A DNA stretch of 6,372 nucleotides from an uncultured Faecalibacterium sp. GTDB lineage: Bacteria > Bacillota > Clostridia > Oscillospirales > Ruminococcaceae. The stretch is taken from contig CAAFSR010000221.1 in NCBI GenBank assembly GCA_900765705.1, forward strand, positions 1 to 6,372, in the 5' to 3' direction. Made by a program: the position numbers and the translations under genes. Of this stretch, positions 1 through 5,126 are shown one piece after another. Under the pieces are notes generated by a model. That model was not told the origin of the DNA and ran no database searches. It was given only the letters and a program-made list of their open reading frames with translations. Position 1 is the stretch's first letter. Every line of letters starts with the position of its first letter.

Positions 1-2081
1 CCTGCCACAACCCCGCTTACATCCACATGGGCATGAAGATGGTCCAGGATGTCAAGCCCGGCGGCGTGTTCATGATCAACTGCCAGTGGTCCGATGAGGA
101 GCTGGGTCACCATCTGAATGCCGAGGCAAAGAAGTATATTGCTGACAACAACATCCAGCTGTATACCATCAATGCTATCGATAAGGCTATCGAGATCGGC
201 ATGGGCAAGCGCACCAACACCATCCTGCAGTCTGCATTCTTCAAGCTGGCTGACGTCATGCCCATTGATGACGCCATCAACTTCATGAAGCAGGCCGCTC
301 AGAAGAGCTACGGCAAGAAGGGTCAGGACGTCGTTGAGATGAACTGGAAGGCCATTGACGCAGGCGTTGACGCTATCCACAAGGTAGACGTGCCCGCATC
401 CTGGTCCAACCCCGAGGCTGATCCCGCACCCAAGGCTCTGGCCGGCCGTCCGGAACTGGTCAAGCAGATCCGTGAGGTCATGGAGCCCATTTCCCGTATG
501 GACGGCGACAGCCTGCCTGTTTCCTCCTTCGTGGCAAATGCAAACGGCGAGTGGGAGCAGGGCGCTTCTGCATACGAGAAGCGCGGCACCGCTGTCAACG
601 TCCCCGAGTGGGATGCTGCAAAGTGCGTTGGCTGCAACCAGTGTGCATTCGTGTGCTCTCACGCAACCATCCGTCCCTTCCTGCTGACCGCTGACGAGCT
701 GGCAGCTGCTCCCGCCCAGACCAAGAGCCGCGATAACAAGCTGACCCCCGAGTACAAGTTTGTTATGGCTGTTTCTCCGCTGGACTGCATGGGCTGCGGC
801 GAGTGCGTCACCGTCTGCCCCACCGGCGCTATCAAGATGGTTCCTCAGGAGAGCCAGGCCGCAGAGCAGGCAGTCTTTGACTACTGCGTGGCCAACATCT
901 CCAAGAAGGCTAACAAGATGGCCGATGATACCGTCATTGGTTCTCAGTTCAACCAGCCCCTGCTGGAGTTCTCCGGCTCCTGCGCAGGCTGTGCCGAGAC
1001 CTCTTACGCTCGCCTGATCACTCAGCTGTTCGGCGAGAAGATGTACATCTCCAACGCTACCGGCTGCTCCTCTATCTGGGGCGGTACCGCTTCCATCTCT
1101 CCGTACACTGTCAACAAGGACAGCGGCCATGGTCCTGCATGGTGCAACTCCCTGTTCGAGGATAACGCAGAGCATGGTCTGGGTATGTACATCGGCCAGA
1201 AGACCATCCGCGAGAACCTGATCAAGGAGATCGCAGAGGTTGCTGGTTCCGACAAGGCTTCTGCTGAGCTGAAGGCTGCTTTCGAGCAGTTCATGGCTAC
1301 CAAGAACAACACCAAGGCCAACGACGAGCCTGCAAAGGCCCTGATCGCTGAGCTGGAGAAGGCTGCTGCTGCAGGCTGCGAGAAGTCTGCAGAGATCCTG
1401 AAGAGCAAGCAGTACATCGCCAAGAAGTCCGTCTGGATCTTCGGCGGCGACGGCTGGGCATACGACATCGGCTTCGGTGGTCTGGACCACGTTCTGGCTT
1501 CCGGCGAGGATGTCAACGTGATGGTCTTCGATACTGAGATGTACTCCAACACCGGTGGACAGGCTTCCAAGGCCTCCAACATCGGCGAGGTCTGCCAGTT
1601 CGCTGCTGCAGGTAAGGAGATCAGCAAGAAGAGCCTGTCTGAGATCGCAATGACCTACGGTTACATCTACGTTGCTCAGATCGCTCTGGGCGCTAACATG
1701 AACCAGGCTGTCAAGGCTATCGCCGAGGCTGAGGCTTACCCCGGCCCCTCTCTGATCATCGGCTACGCTCCCTGCGAGCTGCACGGTGTCAAGGGCGGCA
1801 TGACCAACTGCCAGAACGAGATGAAGAAGGCAGTCGAGGCTGGCTACTGGAACCTGTTCACCTTCAACCCCGCCAACAAGGCACAGGGCAAGAACCCCTT
1901 CACCCTGACCTCCAAGGCTGTGGACAACGAGAAGTATCAGGCTCTGCTGGCAAACGAGACCCGTTACAGCCGTCTGACCCGCGCCTTCCCCGAGCGTGCT
2001 AAGGAGCTGTTCGCTCGCAACCAGGAGGTTGCAAACGACCGCTACGAGCACCTGACCCGTCTGGTCGAGCTGTACAAGTAA
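1..2081 (+). CDS. nifJ: Pyruvate:ferredoxin (flavodoxin) oxidoreductase, C-terminal part (5' end outside window)
   Basis: Cytoplasmic enzyme that oxidatively decarboxylates pyruvate with CoA to acetyl-CoA and CO2, passing electrons to ferredoxin or flavodoxin; it is central to anaerobic fermentation. The frame is open from base 3 (reads CHNPAYIHMGMK), so the ATG at 27 is internal. The visible 692 codons are roughly the last 60% of a family protein of about 1170-1200 aa. Order of domains: end of the gamma-type oxidoreductase domain; the EKR region (Glu-Lys-Arg at 576-584); a two-cluster ferredoxin domain with CxxCxxCxxxC sets at 624-656 and 786-818; then the thiamine diphosphate domain. Proximal-cluster cysteines are at 981, 990, 1065 and 1773, matching the four-Cys pattern known from the Desulfovibrio africanus enzyme. 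The TPP/Mg motif is GDGWA (1446-1460) followed by the NTGGQ stretch starting at Asn 1548. No frameshift is seen. Codon use is strongly biased (CTG, AAG, GAG), as expected for an abundant enzyme. No terminator directly follows the stop; the first one ends at 2488. Confidence 0.97.
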   Translation, partial: CHNPAYIHMGMKMVQDVKPGGVFMINCQWSDEELGHHLNAEAKKYIADNNIQLYTINAIDKAIEIGMGKRTNTILQSAFFKLADVMPIDDAINFMKQAAQKSYGKKGQDVVEMNWKAIDAGVDAIHKVDVPASWSNPEADPAPKALAGRPELVKQIREVMEPISRMDGDSLPVSSFVANANGEWEQGASAYEKRGTAVNVPEWDAAKCVGCNQCAFVCSHATIRPFLLTADELAAAPAQTKSRDNKLTPEYKFVMAVSPLDCMGCGECVTVCPTGAIKMVPQESQAAEQAVFDYCVANISKKANKMADDTVIGSQFNQPLLEFSGSCAGCAETSYARLITQLFGEKMYISNATGCSSIWGGTASISPYTVNKDSGHGPAWCNSLFEDNAEHGLGMYIGQKTIRENLIKEIAEVAGSDKASAELKAAFEQFMATKNNTKANDEPAKALIAELEKAAAAGCEKSAEILKSKQYIAKKSVWIFGGDGWAYDIGFGGLDHVLASGEDVNVMVFDTEMYSNTGGQASKASNIGEVCQFAAAGKEISKKSLSEIAMTYGYIYVAQIALGANMNQAVKAIAEAEAYPGPSLIIGYAPCELHGVKGGMTNCQNEMKKAVEAGYWNLFTFNPANKAQGKNPFTLTSKAVDNEKYQALLANETRYSRLTRAFPERAKELFARNQEVANDRYEHLTRLVELYK

Positions 2082-2261
2082 GCTGTTTTTAAGCAGCGGC
2101 AGAGACACCAAATGAACCAGCGGCCCCTGCTCTTTCCCGTGTGAAGAGCGGCAGCCCCGCACCGGCGGTTACTGCGCAATGCAGCGGTGCGAACCTGCGG
2201 AATTTGCTTTGCCGTACCTGGAACAGGCTGAACGTTTTGCCCTGTACCTGACAGAACGGTC
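2082..2261 (+). other. Structured non-coding sequence downstream of nifJ
   Basis: No credible gene is visible. Two local hairpins are: GCTCTT (2129-2134) with AAGAGC (2144-2149), loop of 9 nt; and GCACCG (2159-2164) with CGGTGC (2185-2190), enclosing CTGC/GCAG (2172-2175/2181-2184). Neither is followed by a T-run, so neither looks like a terminator for nifJ. A short repeat, GTACCTG, occurs near 2214 and 2244. No convincing promoter was found. The simplest reading is nifJ 3' UTR continuing towards the terminator at 2452-2488, but a separate RNA gene is possible. Confidence 0.45.
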
Positions 2262-2488
2262 AAAAACCTGATTTCATTCCCCTCCTTTTGCGCAGGGGCT
2301 TGAGATACCAAAGCGCCCGCGAGGGCCCTTGAGAGCACACCCCGCGTGTGTCAGGAGCATAAGGTCTGCGTGCAGATACCTTGCTCCGCCTGCGGCATAA
2401 GACCTGCCTTGCAGGGATCTTGCCCCAGTGAAAAACTGCATCAGTTTTTAGCGCCCCGCTCACCCTCCGGTGACCGGGGCGTATTTTT
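2262..2488 (+). ncRNA. Candidate structured RNA (tandem covarying hairpins plus terminator)
   Basis: Unrecognised RNA; it did not match 6S, tmRNA, RNase P or SRP RNA by eye. Four hairpins lie in a row. (A) 2311-2330 has AAG/CTT and GCCC/GGGC around a GCGA tetraloop. (B) CACAC/GTGTG spans 2336-2350. (C) 2354-2387 has GGAGC/GCTCC, AAGG/CCTT and TCTG/CAGA, with AT and TA bulges. (D) 2394-2424 has GGC/GCC, AAGA/TCTT and CCTG/CAGG, with AT and GA bulges. C and D are diverged direct repeats 38 nt apart sharing GCATAAG. They differ by paired changes that keep the stem: G-C (2364/2379) becomes A-T (2402/2418), and T-A (2365/2376) becomes C-G (2403/2415). A possible closing stem pairs 2262-2272 with 2440-2449. 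A strong terminator follows. The unit may be the nifJ 3' UTR or an independent RNA; the 5' end is not determined. Confidence 0.5.
2452..2488 (+). terminator. Intrinsic terminator
   Basis: A 13-position GC-rich stem (2452-2464 with 2469-2481, one C-C mismatch) with a 4-nt loop is followed by TATTTTT (2482-2488). It is the first convincing terminator after nifJ and ends the structured region. There is no T-run on the other side, so it works on the + strand only. Confidence 0.9.
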
Positions 2489-2599
2489 GTGCGCGGAAAC
2501 CAAACGTCAACCGAAAAACCTATCACAAAATCTTCCAGAAATTGCCGTTTCCTTTTTACAGTTTCTTCATAGCTTCTTAACGAAATGAATTGTGAAAGC

Positions 2600-2608
2600 T
2601 GTTATACT
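2600..2608 (+). promoter_or_regulatory. Extended -10 promoter of the small RNA
   Basis: TG at 2600-2601, one base, then TATACT at 2603-2608 gives an extended -10 element. No good -35 lies at 16-18 bp, which extended -10 promoters tolerate. The expected transcription start is about 2614-2616, just before the 5' stem-loop. The upstream 2490-2599 is AT-rich and holds no gene. Confidence 0.6.
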
Positions 2609-2614
2609 TTTGCC

Positions 2615-2731
2615 ATGGGAACGGGGCCGCAACCGATTCCCAAGTAACATGATTCCTCCTCACACCAAGGCAATATCCAAGCAAAACACCCTTCCCTGTG
2701 TGCCGCAACACTGGGAAGGGTGTTTTGTTTG
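2615..2731 (+). ncRNA. Candidate small regulatory RNA with anti-Shine-Dalgarno motif
   Basis: An RNA of about 115 nt is bounded by an extended -10 promoter and a strong terminator, with no usable ORF inside. The 5' part forms a hairpin: TGGGAA-CGG (2616-2624) pairs with CCG-A-TTCCCA, one bulged A, loop of 8 nt. Next comes an apparently unpaired pyrimidine-rich stretch containing CCTCCT (2655-2660), complementary to the core Shine-Dalgarno sequence. The 3' end is the terminator hairpin 2682-2727. Hairpin, open CU-rich seed, then terminator is the architecture of Firmicute sRNAs that block ribosome binding sites, such as the RsaE-like and csRNA groups. No homology to them is claimed. CCTCCTC (2655-2661) is exactly complementary to the mgtE site GAGGAGG (3131-3137), but other mRNAs would also fit. 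Confidence 0.6.
2682..2731 (+). terminator. Strong intrinsic terminator of the small RNA
   Basis: A perfect 15-bp stem (2682-2696 with 2713-2727) continues past a T-T mismatch into GTGT/ACAC (2698-2701/2708-2711), with a 6-nt loop. The T-rich end of the 3' arm and the following TTTG supply the U-tract. The 5' arm begins with A residues, so it may also stop transcription from the other strand. Confidence 0.88.
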
Positions 2732-2773
2732 TGTAGGATACAATAAAAATCTTTGTAAAAGCACGCTTTAGGG

Positions 2774-2802
2774 TTGACCCCATTTTTTTGCGGCGCTATA
2801 AT
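2774..2802 (+). promoter_or_regulatory. Sigma-A type promoter of mgtE
   Basis: TTGACC (2774-2779), a 17-bp spacer, then TATAAT (2797-2802): a near-consensus vegetative promoter. The predicted start is about G2809, giving an mgtE leader of about 335 nt. It lies after the upstream terminator, so mgtE is its own transcription unit. Confidence 0.88.
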
Positions 2803-2810
2803 AAAAAAGG

Positions 2811-2853
2811 ATATGGCCGATGCCTGCACGCGGTGCGGGCACAGCGGCCATAT
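2811..2853 (+). promoter_or_regulatory. Stem-loop at the 5' end of the mgtE leader
   Basis: A 9-bp perfect stem (2811-2819 with 2845-2853) encloses a second 8-bp stem, GCCTGCAC (2822-2829) with GTGCGGGC (2833-2840, one T-G wobble). It starts within a few bases of the predicted transcript start. 5'-terminal hairpins often stabilise mRNA against RNases; a ligand-sensing role cannot be excluded. No T-run follows, so it is not a terminator. Confidence 0.7.
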
Positions 2854-2886
2854 AATTTGCGAAAAACGGGAGGTGAACGCAGGACA

Positions 2887-2982
2887 ATGGACCCTGATCA
2901 TAGTCGAAGTAGATCCACCGATGCGGTAGATCGGACAACAAAAAGTACTGCGCTCGCCTTTTTGCATCCGGCGGCTTTCTGA
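2887..2982 (+). CDS. Putative 31-aa leader peptide of mgtE (acidic-proline start)
   Basis: A small ORF in the mgtE leader, reading MDPDHSRSRSTDAVDRTTKS and then an Ala/Leu/Phe-rich end (31 aa). I do not recognise it as a named family. The same frame is open back to an ATG at 2788, but that lies upstream of the predicted transcript start, so 2887 is the first usable ATG. A good SD, GGGAGGTGA (2868-2876), sits upstream with a long 13-nt spacer; AGGA at 2881-2884 is too close. The start Met-Asp-Pro-Asp resembles enterobacterial MgtL ([17 protein letters not shown]), whose acidic/proline codons make ribosomes fall off when Mg2+ is low and so induce the Mg2+ transporter. The stop codon lies in the loop of hairpin GCTTT/AAAGC (2974-2988), and its last third contains segments of the downstream competing stems. 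Function as a Mg2+-sensing leader peptide is inference. Confidence 0.6.
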   Translation: MDPDHSRSRSTDAVDRTTKSTALAFLHPAAF

Positions 2983-3069
2983 AAAAGCACCCGGAACGGG
3001 AAAGGCGCAGCTTTGCGTGCGCGGAAACGGCTGTTTTGCAGCATTCCGCCGCCGGGCGGCGCGTTTTTT
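2939..3069 (+). promoter_or_regulatory. Candidate transcription attenuator of mgtE
   Basis: Overlapping, mutually exclusive stems are visible. (1) CAAAAAG (2939-2945)/CTTTTTG (2958-2964). (2) GCTCGCCTTT (2952-2961)/AAAGGCG plus AGC (3001-3011, one bulged C). (3) GCGCA (3005-3009)/TGCGC (3018-3022). (4) GCGGAA (3021-3026)/TTCCGC (3044-3049) with inner GCTG/CAGC. (5) The terminator 3047-3061. Stem 2 removes 3005-3009 from stem 3 and frees 3021-3026 for stem 4, which consumes the 5' arm of the terminator. Stem 2's left arm is inside the leader ORF, so ribosome progress could decide the outcome. CCCG/CGGG (2990-3000) is a further local hairpin. No M-box consensus is seen. Confidence 0.5.
3047..3069 (+). 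terminator. Intrinsic terminator inside the mgtE leader
   Basis: A GC-only 6-bp stem, CGCCGC (3047-3052) with GCGGCG (3056-3061), and a 3-nt loop are followed by CG and six T (3064-3069). It lies 76 bp upstream of the mgtE start on the same transcript, which is the position of an attenuator. The stem is short but very GC-rich. Confidence 0.7.
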
Positions 3070-3130
3070 GTTTCCCGACCTGCTGCATCCTCCGGCGCGG
3101 AGAAAACGCTCTGTGCCGTAATTGAACCCA

Positions 3131-3137
3131 GAGGAGG
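3131..3137 (+). promoter_or_regulatory. Ribosome binding site that sets the mgtE start
   Basis: GAGGAGG lies 7 nt before ATG 3145. The reading frame is open further upstream to a TTG at 3013, but that codon lies within the attenuator hairpins and has no SD. CCTCC at 3089-3093 could pair with the SD, or instead form CTCCG/CGGAG (3090-3102), so weak translational control is possible. Confidence 0.88.
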
Positions 3138-3144
3138 TAGCCCC

Positions 3145-4719
3145 ATGGAAATGGAAGAGAAGAAGCTGGAAACCAGTATGGAGCAGAACCTGCCGGTGCA
3201 GGAGCTGCCTGCGGACATCCCCGCCGAGGTGCGCCAGAAGCTGACCGAGGACCTGAACGAGGAAGCCACCGAGGATCTGAAGCAGGATATGCGGGAGGCC
3301 GAGCGGGAGGAAGCCAAGGACGAGGAGGTCAAGGCCAACCCTGAGATGCTGACCAAGAGCCGTCTGCTCAAGCTGCTGATCAAAAAGCAGTACGTCAAGC
3401 TGCGCGAGGTGACCGAGGAGGAGCAGCCCGCCGACTTGGCGGAGCTGCTGGAGGAGCTGGACGAGAACAACCGTCTGGTGGTGTTCCGCCTGCTGAAAAA
3501 GGAAGTGGCCACCGAGGCCTTTACCTATATGTCCGACGAAGCCCGGGACGATCTTGTCAACGCCTTTTCGGACGTGGAGCTGGTAAGCGCCATCGAAGAG
3601 ATGAGTCTGGACGATGCCGCCGACCTTTTGGAGGATATGCCCGCGGGCGTGGTCAAGCGCGTGCTGGAAAAATCCTCCCGGCAGACCCGTGAGAGCCTGA
3701 ACAAGCTGCTGAACTACCCCGAAAGCTCTGCCGGCAGCCTGATGACCCCGGAATACGTCCGTCTGCGCAAGGATATGACGGTGGAACAGGCTTTTGCCGC
3801 CATCCGCAAGCAGGGCGAAAACGCCGAGACCGTCTACACCTGCTATGTGGTGGAGAGCAACCGCCTGCAGGGCGTTGTGTCTGCCCGTAATCTGCTGCTG
3901 GCCGACCCCAACACCCCCATCGCAGACATCATGGAAGATAATCTGGTCACCGTGAAGGTCACCGACGATCAGGAGTTTGTGGCCCGTGAGATGCAGCGCT
4001 ACGACTTTACCGCCATGCCCGTTCTGGACAACGAGGGGATGTTCGTGGGTATTATCACCATCGACGATGCGATCGATGTTCTGACCGACGAGAGCACCGA
4101 GGATATGCAGAAGATGGCCGCCATTCTCCCGGATGACGACGCCACCACCTACTTTGGCACCAGTGTGTGGACCCACGCAAAGCAGCGTATCCCTTGGCTG
4201 CTGATCCTGATGCTGTCCGCCACCTTTACCGGCATGGTCACCACCCACTACGAGGAAGCCTTTGTCAGCCTGCCCCTGCTGGTGTCCTTCATGCCTATGC
4301 TGATGGATACCGCCGGCAACTGCGGCAACCAGATCAGCACCCTGATGGTGCGCGGTCTGGCGCTGGGCGAGGTAGAACCTGCCGACTTTATGCGGGTGTT
4401 GGCTAAGGAGCTGCGGGTGTCTGCCATCGTGGGCGCGGTGCTGGGCGTCGTGAACGGCCTGCGCATCTACCTGATGTACACCTTCCTCTTCCCCGGCCAG
4501 TATGCCAACGTCATGGGCTACGCCATCGTGGTCAGCGTGTCGCTGTTCTTCAGCGTCATTCTGGCAAAGATGGTGGGCGGTATGCTGCCGCTTGCCGCCA
4601 AGAAGCTGGGTGCCGACCCCGCTATCATGGCCACCCCCTTCATTACCACCATCGTGGACGCCTGCAGCCTGATCCTGTATTTCCAGATCGCACAGCTGGT
4701 GTTCCGCAATATGATGTAA
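3145..4719 (+). CDS. mgtE: Magnesium transporter/channel MgtE
   Basis: Inner-membrane Mg2+ channel/transporter of the MgtE/SLC41 family, 524 aa. The N-terminal 70 residues are an acidic, charged extension; the family is usually about 450 aa. The helical MgtE N domain is about residues 70-195 (DLAELLEELDENNR, LDDAADLLEDMP). Two CBS domains are about 200-262 (from AGSLMTPEYV) and 263-318 (IADIMEDNLVTV, FTAMPVLDNEG); in characterised members these bind Mg2+ and close the pore. The C-terminal membrane domain, about 350-524, has five likely helices. It carries the signature MDTAGNCGNQISTLMVRG (387-404) and DPAIMATPFITTIVDACS (491-508); Asp505 corresponds to the selectivity-filter aspartate of Thermus thermophilus MgtE. 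The start is set by GAGGAGG with 7-nt spacing. A dedicated promoter and a long leader with leader ORF and attenuator precede it, and a strong terminator follows, so it is monocistronic. Confidence 0.96.
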   Translation: MEMEEKKLETSMEQNLPVQELPADIPAEVRQKLTEDLNEEATEDLKQDMREAEREEAKDEEVKANPEMLTKSRLLKLLIKKQYVKLREVTEEEQPADLAELLEELDENNRLVVFRLLKKEVATEAFTYMSDEARDDLVNAFSDVELVSAIEEMSLDDAADLLEDMPAGVVKRVLEKSSRQTRESLNKLLNYPESSAGSLMTPEYVRLRKDMTVEQAFAAIRKQGENAETVYTCYVVESNRLQGVVSARNLLLADPNTPIADIMEDNLVTVKVTDDQEFVAREMQRYDFTAMPVLDNEGMFVGIITIDDAIDVLTDESTEDMQKMAAILPDDDATTYFGTSVWTHAKQRIPWLLILMLSATFTGMVTTHYEEAFVSLPLLVSFMPMLMDTAGNCGNQISTLMVRGLALGEVEPADFMRVLAKELRVSAIVGAVLGVVNGLRIYLMYTFLFPGQYANVMGYAIVVSVSLFFSVILAKMVGGMLPLAAKKLGADPAIMATPFITTIVDACSLILYFQIAQLVFRNMM

Positions 4720-4729
4720 AGAATAAAGC

Positions 4730-4768
4730 AATGCCGGACGGTCTGCGGACCGCCCGGCATTACTTTTT
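4730..4768 (+). terminator. Intrinsic terminator of mgtE
   Basis: Stem AATGCCGG (4730-4737) with CCGGCATT (4754-4761), one A-C mismatch, then CGGTC/GACCG (4739-4743/4748-4752) and loop TGCG; five T follow at 4764-4768. It begins 10 nt after the mgtE stop. Confidence 0.93.
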
Positions 4769-4802
4769 ACAGGCACGGCTTTCCAATCGAACCCCACCCG
4801 TG

Positions 4803-4843
4803 AAAAAGCAGAGCGGGAAAATCCGCAGATTTTCCCGCTCTGC
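4803..4843 (-). terminator. Perfect 16-bp hairpin, minus-strand terminator
   Basis: GCAGAGCGGGAAAATC (4808-4823) pairs without mismatch with 4828-4843; the loop is CGCA. On the + strand it is preceded by AAAAA (4803-4807) and followed by AT-rich sequence without a T-run, so on the minus strand it reads as stem plus TTTTT. No minus-strand gene is recognisable to its right. It may stop antisense transcription coming from the 4850-5560 region. Confidence 0.65.
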
Positions 4844-4958
4844 AAATTATAAAATATCCTTTCCGCTATGGATGTGCAGAGCAAAGCGGAGCGCATTCAA
4901 AATCGTCTTTTCCCCGGAATGCAGCGCACAAAGCAGTGTGCAGAAGTCCCGCGCTTTT

Positions 4959-5000
4959 CCGGTGTGGAAAACCACAGTTTGTGTCCGTTTTCCACACCGG
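4959..5000. repeat. 14-bp perfect inverted repeat with two DnaA-box-like nonamers
   Basis: Arms CCGGTGTGGAAAAC (4959-4972) and GTTTTCCACACCGG (4987-5000) are exact inverted copies around a 14-nt spacer that itself holds CACA/TGTG (4973-4976/4980-4983). Each arm contains one TGTGGAAAA or TTTTCCACA nonamer, facing each other. There is no T-run, so it is not a terminator. Confidence 0.85.
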
Positions 5001-5083
5001 CTTTCTCGCCCTGGCGGTTTGTGGAAAACTGCCCGGGGCGAGATTCCAGATTGGAGAAAAGCAAACCCGTAAGCCGGAGTAAA

Positions 5084-5126
5084 CTGTAAAAACAAAAGAA
5101 AAAGCTTCGACTTTCTTTTTTATAAA
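5084..5126. other. AT-rich segment inside the DnaA-box cluster
   Basis: A roughly 43-bp A/T-dominated run lies between the two groups of DnaA-box-like nonamers and could be the unwinding element of an origin. It contains an A/T hairpin, AAAAGAAA (5094-5101) with TTTCTTTT (5112-5119), followed by more T residues, so a weak terminator is an alternative reading. Confidence 0.4.

Noticed and set aside
2082..2488. tmRNA, RNase P RNA, SRP RNA or 6S RNA
   Set aside because: The conserved cores of tmRNA, RNase P and SRP RNA were not found; the fold is an array of hairpins rather than the single long bubbled hairpin of 6S.
2346..2588. 80-codon + strand ORF
   Set aside because: It runs through the covarying hairpins and the terminator at 2452-2488, has no SD, and resembles no protein I know.
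2615..2647. 10-codon ORF within the small RNA
   Set aside because: The ATG is at or next to the transcript start with no SD, and the codons form the 5' hairpin.
2788..2886. Longer 64-aa version of the leader ORF starting at 2788
   Set aside because: That ATG lies upstream of the -10 element, so it would not be on the transcript from the near-consensus promoter.
2873..2929. Alternative 18-aa leader ORF from GTG 2873
   Set aside because: The start codon would sit inside the SD itself with no other SD upstream. It does contain Glu-Val-Asp-Pro-Pro near its end, so it is noted but not called.
2809..3144. M-box (ykoK) Mg2+ riboswitch in the mgtE leader
   Set aside because: The conserved M-box sequence blocks (AGGUGAGGCUCCU-type core) are not found; AGGTGA at 2871-2876 is followed by unrelated sequence and works as an SD.
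3013..3144. N-terminal extension of MgtE from a TTG at 3013
   Set aside because: This stretch overlaps the attenuator and terminator, has no SD and does not look like MgtE; ATG 3145 has GAGGAGG at 7 nt.
2602..4896. Very long minus-strand ORF
   Set aside because: It is antisense to mgtE, crosses two terminators, and has a His/Gln/Gly-rich composition typical of the complement of biased codons.
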